Source of the DNA: Clostridia bacterium
GTDB taxonomy: Bacteria > Bacillota > Clostridia > Oscillospirales > CAG-272
Assembly (NCBI GenBank): GCA_017625275.1
Contig: JAGALI010000028.1
Coordinates: 1-7,674 of the forward strand
Reading direction: 5' to 3'
DNA: 7,674 nt
The notes under the pieces are model-generated. The model did no database searches and was not told the origin of the DNA. It was given only the letters and a program-made list of their open reading frames with translations. A program made the translations under genes and the position numbers. Shown here in pieces: positions 1 through 5,401 of the stretch (the first letter of the stretch is position 1; the number at the start of each line of letters is the position of its first letter).

Positions 1-1
1 C

Positions 2-891
2 AAGGAGCATGGTGGACTTTCTGTATTCACAGGCGTTGGTGAGCGTACAAGAGAGGGTAACGACCTTTATAACGAAATGAAGGAATCAGGAGTTCTTTCA
101 AACACAACCCTAGTTTATGGACAGATGAACGAGCCACCTGGGGCGAGAATGAGAGTTGCGCTATCAGGACTTACAATGGCAGAATATTTTCGTGATAGGA
201 AGGACAGGATGTGCTTCTTTTCATAGATAATATTTATAGATTTACACAAGCAGGCTCAGAGGTTTCGGCACTTCTTGGAAGAATGCCATCAGCCGTTGGC
301 TATCAGCCAACCCTGGCAAACGAGATGGGTGCGCTTCAGGAGAGAATCACCTCTACCAAAAAGGGCTCAATCACCTCAATACAGGCAGTATATGTGCCAG
401 CCGATGACCTTACCGATCCAGCCCCAGCCACAACCTTTGCCCACCTTGATGCAACCACCGTTTTGTCAAGAGGAATTGCATCACAGGGTATATATCCTGC
501 TGTTGACCCACTTGAGTCAACAAGCCGTATTTTGTCACCAGATATTCTCGGCGAGGAGCATTATCAGGTTGCACGCGAGGTTCAAAGAATCCTACAAAGA
601 TATCAGGAGCTTATGGACATTATCGCAATTATGGGTATGGATGAGCTGTCAGACGAGGATAAAACCCTCGTTCAAAGAGCGAGAAAAATCCAGCGCTTCC
701 TTTCACAGCCATTTAGCGTTTCTGAAAAGTTTACAGGAATTGAGGGAACATATGTACCTCTTAGCGAAACAATAAGAGGCTTCAAGGAGATAGTTGAGGG
801 TAAACACGATAATCTACCGGAAAGCGCCTTCCTTTTCGTCGGCACAATTGACGAGGCGGTTATGAAGGCAAAGAGAATGAGCAATGAATAA
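2..891 (+). CDS. atpD: F-type ATP synthase beta subunit (5'-partial, frameshifted)
   Basis: Catalytic beta subunit of the F1 head, which makes ATP from ADP and phosphate at the membrane-bound F1Fo complex (or hydrolyses it to pump ions). The gene enters from the left edge, so the N-terminal barrel and Walker A loop are outside. Bases 2-196 encode the conserved GVGERTREGNDLY segment with the catalytic Glu, then YGQMNEPPGARMRV and MAEYFRD. From 199 the reading continues in another frame with EGQDVLLFIDNI (Walker B Asp), FTQAGSEVSALLGRMPSAVG, the DELSDED motif and a normal C-terminus ending MSNE. One base is missing around 196-198 (family sequence there is RDEEGQDV), so no single ORF spans the gene. 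The GTG at 211 could be called as a start but is internal to the family alignment. All other motifs are intact, so a sequencing or assembly indel is more likely than decay. The stop overlaps atpC by 8 bases. Confidence 0.95.
196..198 (+). other. Single-base frameshift in atpD
   Basis: Upstream codons run in phase through CGT-GAT (191-196). Downstream, GAA-GGA-CAG-GAT-GTG (199-213) are in phase one base back. Only AG (197-198) remains where a full Glu codon (GAG) is expected in the family sequence RDEEGQDV. Left uncorrected, the first frame stops at TAG 227-229 after RDRKDRMCFFS. The downstream frame has a TAG at 196-198, so translation cannot enter it from further upstream. Confidence 0.85.
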
Positions 892-1147
892 GTTCAAATT
901 ATTAATTTCATCACCAGATGGCGCAGTTTTCGAGGGGGATGTATGCAAAATAACCCTTCGAGGAGTGGAGGGAGAGCTTGCTGTAATGGCAGGTCATATC
1001 CCATTTATAACTGCGATAAAGCCGTGTGAATGTAAGGTTGAAATCGACGAGGATAATGAAAAAACGGCAAAAACCGACGGCGGACTCTTGACCGTCACAG
1101 CCGAAAAAACAACCCTTCTTTCAAGCTCGTTCAAATTTAACGAATAA
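884..1147 (+). CDS. atpC: ATP synthase epsilon subunit, short form (beta-sandwich only)
   Basis: Epsilon subunit of F1, which connects the central stalk to the c-ring and in many species also inhibits ATP hydrolysis. The 87 residues match the N-terminal beta-sandwich: FKLLISSPDGAVFEGDV at the start, then GVEGELAVMAGHIPFITAI (residues 27-45) and a GGLLTVTAEKTTLLSSS strand near the end. Family members are usually about 130-140 aa, with a C-terminal helical hairpin of about 45 residues that acts as the regulatory arm. Here the stop comes directly after the sandwich and a terminator begins 4 nt later, so the hairpin is absent and not merely hidden by a downstream frameshift. The ATG lies inside the end of atpD (ATGAGCAATGAATAA), implying coupled translation. 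It is the last gene of the operon. Short epsilons are known in some other bacteria. Confidence 0.92.
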   Translation: MNKFKLLISSPDGAVFEGDVCKITLRGVEGELAVMAGHIPFITAIKPCECKVEIDEDNEKTAKTDGGLLTVTAEKTTLLSSSFKFNE

Positions 1148-1150
1148 AAC

Positions 1151-1179
1151 AAAAGCAAGCCTAGTCGGCTTGCTTTTTT
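1151..1179. terminator. Bidirectional intrinsic terminator, copy 1 (atpC / abrB-like)
   Basis: Perfect 11-bp stem, AAAAGCAAGCC (1151-1161) pairing with GGCTTGCTTTT (1167-1177), with a TAGTC loop. A T-tract follows on the plus strand and the A-run gives one on the minus strand. It lies between the convergent ends of atpC and the AbrB-like gene, and the minus-strand gene runs into it: its last codons (K-K-Q-A-D) are one hairpin arm and its TAG stop is at the loop edge. All 27 bp recur identically at 1679-1705. Confidence 0.93.
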
Positions 1180-1343
1180 ATCTTTCTTTCTACTAAAACA
1201 TATTTAGGGCTTCTTAATAATATTCCTTCCTCTGTTATAACCATTTCGACCTCTTTTTCTAGGCGAAACATTTTGCGCATTTCCTTTGGTATAACAAGTC
1301 TGCCTAAATTGTCCAGCCCTCTTATCATTCCAATTCTTTTCAT
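1161..1343 (-). CDS. AbrB/SpoVT-type transition-state regulator, DNA-binding domain only
   Basis: A 60-aa protein whose first 45 residues match the swapped-hairpin SpoVT-AbrB DNA-binding domain: GMIRGLDNLGRLVIPKEMRKMF, then a hydrophobic strand (VEMVITEEGILL). The family motif G-x-V/I-R-x-x-D-x-L-G-R-x-V-I-P-x-E-x-R is clear. Such domains dimerise and bind AT-rich promoter DNA as transition-state or stress regulators. No C-terminal multimerisation domain is present, only a basic tail (VERKIKKQAD) partly encoded by a terminator arm. The start is supported by GGAGG (1350-1354 on the opposite strand) 6 nt upstream. It is divergent from an XRE-type gene and preceded by a good sigma-A promoter carrying a palindrome. 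Its targets cannot be read from sequence. An antitoxin role, common for AbrB-fold proteins, is unlikely because the partner has no toxin features. Confidence 0.85.
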   Translation of the reverse strand: MKRIGMIRGLDNLGRLVIPKEMRKMFRLEKEVEMVITEEGILLRSPKYVLVERKIKKQAD

Positions 1344-1374
1344 TTTTATCCTCCAAAAATAGTGTCATAATTAT

Positions 1375-1403
1375 ATTATAGTGACTTATCAGTCACATTT
1401 CAA
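1375..1403 (-). promoter_or_regulatory. Sigma-A promoter of the AbrB-like gene
   Basis: On the minus strand, TTGAAA (-35, plus 1398-1403), a 17-bp spacer and TATAAT (-10, plus 1375-1380). Transcription would start about 25 nt before the ATG at 1343, leaving room for the GGAGG site. The spacer is almost entirely a palindrome. Confidence 0.8.
1381..1396. promoter_or_regulatory. Palindromic operator candidate within the abrB-like promoter spacer
   Basis: GTGACT-TATC-AGTCAC is a perfect inverted repeat with 6-bp arms, filling 16 of the 17 bases between -35 and -10 of the minus-strand promoter. A dimeric repressor bound here would block RNA polymerase. The neighbouring XRE-type HTH protein or the AbrB-like protein itself is the natural candidate. 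This is inferred from position and symmetry. Confidence 0.6.
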
Positions 1404-1446
1404 GAGTAACTAATAAATTACATGATACAATTTTTAAAACGGATAA

Positions 1447-1453
1447 GGGGGAG
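1447..1453 (+). promoter_or_regulatory. Ribosome binding site that sets the XRE-gene start
   Basis: GGGGGAG lies 7 nt before the ATG at 1461. The in-frame ATG at 1422 has only AT-rich sequence before it and would add 13 residues (MIQFLKRIRGSVK) not expected ahead of a compact HTH_3 domain. Confidence 0.75.
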
Positions 1454-1460
1454 TGTAAAA

Positions 1461-1679
1461 ATGCGTTATTATCAAAGATTACGAGACTTGCGCGAGGACA
1501 GGGATATGACGCAGGCTCAGGTAGCAGAGCTTTTGGGCACAGCGCGTGAGCAATATAACAGATATGAGCTCGGTAAGCAGGAAATTCCCTTTCATCATGT
1601 TATAGCTCTTGCTAAGCTTTATAATGTTACAATAGATTATATCGCAGGACTTACAGATGTTCCTAAAAAATTAAGATAA
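1461..1679 (+). CDS. XRE/Cro-type helix-turn-helix transcriptional regulator
   Basis: A 72-aa single-domain HTH_3 (Cro/C1-type) protein. Helix 1 is YYQRLRDLREDR, followed by the classic MTQAQVAELLGTAREQYNRYELGKQEIP segment (helices 2-3, with the YE-x-G-K/R signature), then HHVIALAKLYNVTIDYIAGLTD, typical of Firmicutes XRE proteins. It has no ligand-binding or membrane segment. The start at 1461 is chosen for its strong GGGGGAG; an upstream ATG at 1422 gives an unlikely extension. It is divergent from the AbrB-like gene across 117 bp containing a palindrome in that gene's promoter, so a local repressor or autoregulator is a reasonable guess. Its own promoter is weak (a TACAAT near 1426-1431 with no good -35), which fits low or activated expression. 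A terminator begins at its stop codon. A phage origin is possible, but no other phage gene is nearby. Confidence 0.88.
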   Translation: MRYYQRLRDLREDRDMTQAQVAELLGTAREQYNRYELGKQEIPFHHVIALAKLYNVTIDYIAGLTDVPKKLR

Positions 1680-1705
1680 AAAGCAAGCCTAGTCGGCTTG
1701 CTTTT
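1679..1705. terminator. Bidirectional intrinsic terminator, copy 2 (xre / nucleoside hydrolase)
   Basis: The same 27-bp hairpin as at 1151-1177: an 11-bp stem (1679-1689 with 1695-1705) and a TAGTC loop. It starts at the last base of the XRE gene's TAA and ends 3 nt before the stop of the minus-strand nucleoside hydrolase, serving both convergent genes. Sequence outside the 27 bp differs between the copies. Confidence 0.92.
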
Positions 1706-1708
1706 ATT

Positions 1709-2581
1709 TTATTCTATTCTTGAATTTACAGCGTCCTTGTAATAGCTATCGGGGAATTTCTTGATTACAAATTCGTGCTTACCCTCGCCACGCTTAAAGT
1801 AGTTAGTGCCATTTTCAGGGTTGAGCCATGCAGTGCCACTAACAGTATCGTACCCAGCGCGTTCACAGTCGCCGATGAGAGCAAGAAGACAAAGCATAGG
1901 GTCCCAGCTCTCTCGTCCGTTTTCCGTACCCCAATCAACAAGAGCTTGATGCAAAATGTCGTCCTTGTCAAGAGTATCGCCTGTCAAGAGATTTGCGCCA
2001 ATCTCCCAGCCAAGAAACGTGATAGGAGAAGGGCAATTATCGCACACATAGTTCGCCGCCTTGCACGCAAATGGCGTATAGGAGAGGTTAAATTCCTTTT
2101 CTCCGTCAGCAGTCCACTTTCCACCCATACACCAAATTCTTGAAACCTTTTCGGAAAAAAGCTCCAGTCCCGTTTTTGTAGAAATGTCATCAGGACCACT
2201 TGCAATAGCGCCCGCTAGCACCTGTAAAAAGCCAATTTCAAGAATTTCAACCTTGCCCTCTGCCTCGCAAATAAGTCTGCGATAAAGACGCACGGCATCC
2301 TCAAAATCCTCATCACGCTTGTCCGTTCTCTTAGCCAAGCGAGGCTGATATCTGTTTTGCCAATCGCTTTTTGGGCATTTTTTGTCAACGCCGATAGGAC
2401 GAATACAGCCTTCATTTTCCATAAACGCATAAAGAGAGGGTGCGCTATATTCTGTGCGAGTGTTAATACCAACACCTAAAAGATTTATTTCACCTGCAAG
2501 GTGTCCACGACAAAGAAGCCTTACAGCAACAGCATCGTCACAGTCCTCGCCCCAGTCAGTTCCAAGTATAAAATTTCTCAT
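1709..2581 (-). CDS. Nucleoside hydrolase-like protein (IUNH superfamily)
   Basis: A 290-aa cytoplasmic protein of the Ca2+-dependent inosine-uridine nucleoside hydrolase fold, which splits the N-glycosidic bond of ribonucleosides to free base and ribose. The N-terminal acidic cluster is TDWGEDCDDAVAV (Asp9, 13, 15, 16), a variant of DTDPGxDD with about two extra residues. Other landmarks are IWCMGGKW (149-155), EFN (163-165; IUNH members contact the ribose with a similar motif) and SWDP (225-228), whose Asp227 matches the last Ca2+ ligand. Trp226 stands where CU-type enzymes carry a catalytic His, which recalls purine-specific (IAG) enzymes, so substrate preference is uncertain. The ATG follows GAGGTGG and has a good promoter. 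It is divergent from the xylosidase operon and ends at a shared terminator. It may serve nucleoside salvage or cleave another N-riboside. Confidence 0.82.
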   Translation of the reverse strand: MRNFILGTDWGEDCDDAVAVRLLCRGHLAGEINLLGVGINTRTEYSAPSLYAFMENEGCIRPIGVDKKCPKSDWQNRYQPRLAKRTDKRDEDFEDAVRLYRRLICEAEGKVEILEIGFLQVLAGAIASGPDDISTKTGLELFSEKVSRIWCMGGKWTADGEKEFNLSYTPFACKAANYVCDNCPSPITFLGWEIGANLLTGDTLDKDDILHQALVDWGTENGRESWDPMLCLLALIGDCERAGYDTVSGTAWLNPENGTNYFKRGEGKHEFVIKKFPDSYYKDAVNSRIE

Positions 2582-2611
2582 AATCCACCTCTAAAATTTC
2601 CTTGTAAATTC

Positions 2612-2640
2612 ATTTTATCTTATCACGCCAAAAAATTCAA
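2612..2640 (-). promoter_or_regulatory. Sigma-A promoter of the nucleoside hydrolase gene
   Basis: Minus strand: TTGAAT (-35, plus 2635-2640), a 17-bp spacer, TAAAAT (-10, plus 2612-2617). The start point would lie about 25 nt before the ATG at 2581. The -35 is only 19 bp from the -35 of the divergent xylosidase promoter. Confidence 0.7.
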
Positions 2641-2649
2641 TATCTTATC
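2616..2649. repeat. Two direct copies of TATCTTATC between divergent promoters
   Basis: The 9-mer TATCTTATC occurs at 2616-2624 and 2641-2649 (25 bp start to start), reading GATAAGATA on the minus strand. One copy touches the nucleoside hydrolase -10 and the other sits between the two -35 boxes. It could be a paired site for one regulator, but chance is not excluded in such AT-rich DNA. Confidence 0.35.
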
Positions 2650-2659
2650 CTAAAAAGCA

Positions 2660-2688
2660 TTGACTTTTTATATTATTTATGCTATTGT
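2660..2688 (+). promoter_or_regulatory. Sigma-A promoter of the xylosidase-amidohydrolase operon
   Basis: TTGACT (2660-2665), a 17-bp AT-rich spacer and TATTGT (2683-2688). Transcription would start near 2695, giving a leader of about 50 nt that contains the hairpin at 2709-2731. The -10 departs from consensus, which fits a regulated promoter. I saw no clear catabolite-responsive element nearby. Confidence 0.65.
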
Positions 2689-2708
2689 GAAATTAAAGAA
2701 TAAAAATT

Positions 2709-2731
2709 TTAGCAGAGATTAACTCTGCTAA
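2709..2731 (+). promoter_or_regulatory. Inverted repeat in the xylosidase leader (operator or mRNA stem-loop)
   Basis: TTAGCAGAG-ATTAA-CTCTGCTAA is a perfect inverted repeat with 9-bp arms and a 5-nt centre, starting about 15 nt after the expected transcription start and ending 2 nt before the AAGGAG site (2734-2739). No T-tract follows, so it is not a terminator. It could be a repressor operator for a xylan-responsive regulator or a 5' stem that stabilises the mRNA. Confidence 0.6.
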
Positions 2732-2745
2732 CTAAGGAGAAATAT

Positions 2746-4338
2746 ATGCTAAAGGCACAAAATCCGATACTTTCTGGCTTCCACCCAGACCCCTCAATTT
2801 TAAGGGTGGGCGAGGATTACTATCTTGCAACCTCGACCTTTCAATGGTTCGGTGGAGTTCAGCTATATCACTCGCGCGACCTTGTGAGCTGGGAGGAGCT
2901 TCCCTCACCACTTTCTCGCCTATCACAGCTGGATATGCATGGAAATCCAAACTCAGGTGGCGTATGGGCACCTTGCCTTTCATATTGCGATGGCGTATTT
3001 TATCTCATTTATACAAATGTGAAAAATTTTCATGGAATTTTCAAGGATACGCACAACTATCTTGTAACCACAACTGATATTTATGGAGAGTGGAGCGAGC
3101 CAATTTATCTTAATTCAAGCGGCTTTGACCCCTCGCTCTTCCACGACGATGATGGCAGAAAATGGCTTGTCAATATGCGCTGGGACCATAGAATGGAGAA
3201 AAACGATTTTTCCGGTATCCTTATTCAAGAATACTCCCCTGAGAAAAAGGGACTTGTTGGTGAGCCGAGGCTCATTTTCAAGGGCACAAGCGTAGGGGCT
3301 ACTGAGGCACCTCATATTTATAAAAAGGACGATTATTATTATCTGATGCTTGCCGAGGGCGGAACCATGTATAATCACGGAGTACAGCTGGCGCGCTCAA
3401 GGGAGCTTTTTGGGCCATATGAGGCTGACCCTATGCCTCTTCTTACAACAAGAAATAATCCCGAAAGACGCTATCAGCGCACAGGACACGCCTCGCTTGT
3501 TGATACGCCAAGTGGCGACTTATATGTGGCATATTTGCTCGGTAGACCCGTTGGCAAGAAGAAAAGATGCATTCTTGGCAGAGAGTGCGCGCTCGCACAG
3601 GTTGAATGGAGAGATGGTTGGCTTCGCCTAAAGGATGGTGGCATAGCTCCACCAGAGGAATATACAGTCAACTTGCCAGCTCATCCATACCCTCAAGCGC
3701 CAGAGACTGACACCTTTGAGCTAGATGCTTTGCCACATCGCTATAAAACGCTTCGCGTGCCTTTTGACGAGATAGGCTCGCTCAAGGAAAGACAAGGGTA
3801 TCTTAGATTATATGGTCACGAGTCAATCACAAGCTGGAACAGACAGTCAATGGTTGCGCGCAGATTACAGCATCATAGCGCCGAGGCAACAATTGAAATG
3901 GAATTTTCACCAACCGATTTGCAAAAAATGGCAGGGCTTACTGTGTTCTACGACACTTATAATTTCTTTTATTTGTATAAGACCTACGACGAGGATGAGG
4001 GTGAGGCCTTGCGAATAATAGTACGCGACAGCCTTAAATTTTATAACCCTCTCGAAAAGGGGCTTGTGTCGCTTCCAAGGCACGACAAAATATGGTTACG
4101 TGTAAAAATCAGCACAGATATATTGCAATTTTATTATTCAATAGACAATAGTACATATTATAAAATCGGCCCAGAGCTTGACTGCTCAAATCTAAGTGAC
4201 GAGGCGTATACTGAAATCGGTCACGAGGGACATACAGGTACATTTATCGGCATGGCATGTCAGGACCTAACAGGTGGTGCAAATAATACTCGCGCCTATG
4301 CCGATTTTAGAAGCTTTACATATAGGAGTAAAATATGA
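2746..4338 (+). CDS. xynB: GH43 beta-xylosidase (possibly also alpha-L-arabinofuranosidase)
   Basis: A 530-aa enzyme that closely follows the Selenomonas-type beta-xylosidase pattern (GH43 with a C-terminal beta-sandwich; the family is about 540 aa). It removes xylose from the non-reducing ends of xylo-oligosaccharides with inversion. The five-bladed propeller spans about residues 1-300: Asp15 in GFHPDPSI (general base), the SGGVWAPCLSY segment (70-80), Asp128 in GFDPSLFHD (orients and tunes the acid), Glu187 in ATEAPHIY (general acid) and His248 in GHASLV. Residues from about 325 to 527 form the concanavalin-like sandwich (RLYGHES, MAGLTVFYDT, FIGMACQDLTG) that closes the active site. There is no signal peptide, so it should act on imported oligosaccharides. 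The ATG has AAGGAG 6 nt upstream. Its TGA overlaps the next gene's ATG, so the two are co-translated. Related enzymes often also release arabinofuranose. Confidence 0.95.
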   Translation: MLKAQNPILSGFHPDPSILRVGEDYYLATSTFQWFGGVQLYHSRDLVSWEELPSPLSRLSQLDMHGNPNSGGVWAPCLSYCDGVFYLIYTNVKNFHGIFKDTHNYLVTTTDIYGEWSEPIYLNSSGFDPSLFHDDDGRKWLVNMRWDHRMEKNDFSGILIQEYSPEKKGLVGEPRLIFKGTSVGATEAPHIYKKDDYYYLMLAEGGTMYNHGVQLARSRELFGPYEADPMPLLTTRNNPERRYQRTGHASLVDTPSGDLYVAYLLGRPVGKKKRCILGRECALAQVEWRDGWLRLKDGGIAPPEEYTVNLPAHPYPQAPETDTFELDALPHRYKTLRVPFDEIGSLKERQGYLRLYGHESITSWNRQSMVARRLQHHSAEATIEMEFSPTDLQKMAGLTVFYDTYNFFYLYKTYDEDEGEALRIIVRDSLKFYNPLEKGLVSLPRHDKIWLRVKISTDILQFYYSIDNSTYYKIGPELDCSNLSDEAYTEIGHEGHTGTFIGMACQDLTGGANNTRAYADFRSFTYRSKI

Positions 4339-5390
4339 TAAACGAAAAGATAATTGACACCCATTTACATGTTGAGGGCTGGCAGGATAGCGAGGGCACA
4401 TTTATTGATTGCTTTGAAAGGTACAGAGAGGAAATGGGGCTTTACGCAATAAATCTTTGTGTTGTGCCAACTGTACAAAGAAACGTGTGCAACAACATTA
4501 TGTGTGCGCTTTATAAGCTGGCACATCCAAGAACCTATGCCCACGCAGGAGTTGACCACATATCGTGGCCTATAAGCGAAAATATGCCAGAGGGCATGGA
4601 CCTTGTAACTCAATATCGTGAGCTTATGGAGATAGGCTTTGACGGAATAAAAATGCTAGAGGGAAAGCCATCACACCACAAGAGAAATGGTGGAGATTTA
4701 AGCACCCCACCTCTTGCGCGTCTTTTTGCTGAAATTGAAAAAGACGGTACTCACCTCTTGCTTCACTCAAACGACCCAGAGGAGTTTTGGCATGAAAATA
4801 TGAAAAGCCAAGTCAAGGAGGGCTGGTGGTATGGCGACGGCACATACGCAAGTCACGAGGAAATTTATGCGCAAACCGAAAAGGTGCTTGAAAATCATCC
4901 TAATATAAAGGTGACGCTTGCCCACTTTTACTTCTGTGGCAAAAGACCTGAAAGGCTAGAGGCGCTATTTGAAAAATACCCTAATCTTTGTGTAGACATT
5001 ACACAGGGTGGCGAAATGTATCACGCCTTTGAGGCAAATCAAGAATATTTTAAAGACTTTTTTATAAGATATTCAGACAGAATACTCCTAGGCACAGACT
5101 CAACTTATCCATGGGGCACAAATGTTTATAATTGGCTAATTGACCGTACCTATCGCTTTGTAGCAACCAACGATAAAATGAGTGGCTTTGGCGACAAGGA
5201 GCTTACAGGAATTAACCTGCCCAAGAACTCGCGAGAAAATATTCTTTGGCGTAACTTTGAACGACGCGTAGGTGCTGAGCCAAGGCTGATAAACAAAGGT
5301 GCGCTTAAGGCATACTACGAAAAATACAAGCATCTTTTGACTCAGGATGAGGCAGAGCAAATAAAGCCATATATTGAAAAATTTCTTTAA
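4335..5390 (+). CDS. Metal-dependent amidohydrolase (PF04909 type), paralogue 1
   Basis: A 351-aa TIM-barrel protein of the amidohydrolase-2 group (COG2159-like), which includes lactonases, hydratases and decarboxylases acting on small carboxylated substrates. Putative metal ligands in order are His10 and His12 (IIDTHLHV, the HxH of strand 1), His144 (LLLHSND), His197 (VTLAHFYF) and Asp255 (LLGTDSTYPW). GFDGIKMLEGKP (101-112) carries a lysine near the usual strand-3 position. There is no signal peptide, so it is cytoplasmic. The start overlaps the xylosidase stop as ATGA, with AGGAG 6 nt upstream. It is about 60% identical (by-eye count) to the next gene, from tandem duplication. Linkage to a xylosidase suggests a role on a product or decoration of xylan, such as a sugar lactone, uronate or aromatic acid, but the substrate cannot be deduced. 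Confidence 0.85.
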   Translation: MINEKIIDTHLHVEGWQDSEGTFIDCFERYREEMGLYAINLCVVPTVQRNVCNNIMCALYKLAHPRTYAHAGVDHISWPISENMPEGMDLVTQYRELMEIGFDGIKMLEGKPSHHKRNGGDLSTPPLARLFAEIEKDGTHLLLHSNDPEEFWHENMKSQVKEGWWYGDGTYASHEEIYAQTEKVLENHPNIKVTLAHFYFCGKRPERLEALFEKYPNLCVDITQGGEMYHAFEANQEYFKDFFIRYSDRILLGTDSTYPWGTNVYNWLIDRTYRFVATNDKMSGFGDKELTGINLPKNSRENILWRNFERRVGAEPRLINKGALKAYYEKYKHLLTQDEAEQIKPYIEKFL

Positions 5391-5401
5391 GGAGATAAGA
5401 T

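Noticed and set aside
191..213. Programmed -1 frameshift in atpD
   Set aside because: No slippery heptamer or downstream structure is apparent, the required shift would need unpaired tRNA at AGG, and beta subunits are not known to use recoding. A missing base is simpler.
211..891. atpD starting at the GTG at 211
   Set aside because: The start falls in the middle of the conserved beta-subunit core. Homology continues upstream in the other frame, so this is a frameshift remnant and not a true start.
1151..1705. Insertion sequence or MITE bounded by the 27-bp repeats
   Set aside because: The repeats are themselves palindromic terminators at convergent gene ends, with no target-site duplication visible next to them and no transposase. 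Kept only as a finding about shared hairpins.
1775..2475. Several ORFs of 70-120 codons overlapping the nucleoside hydrolase on both strands
   Set aside because: The nucleoside hydrolase frame is full length with family motifs. The others have no recognisable domain or RBS and are shadows of its codon pattern.
2709..2731. Riboswitch or transcription attenuator in the xylosidase leader
   Set aside because: Only one simple stem-loop in a leader of about 50 nt, with no alternative pairing and no T-tract. Too short for a known aptamer class.
2732..4018. ORFs in other frames within the xylosidase gene
   Set aside because: They overlap a complete GH43 enzyme with all catalytic residues and have no domain signal of their own.
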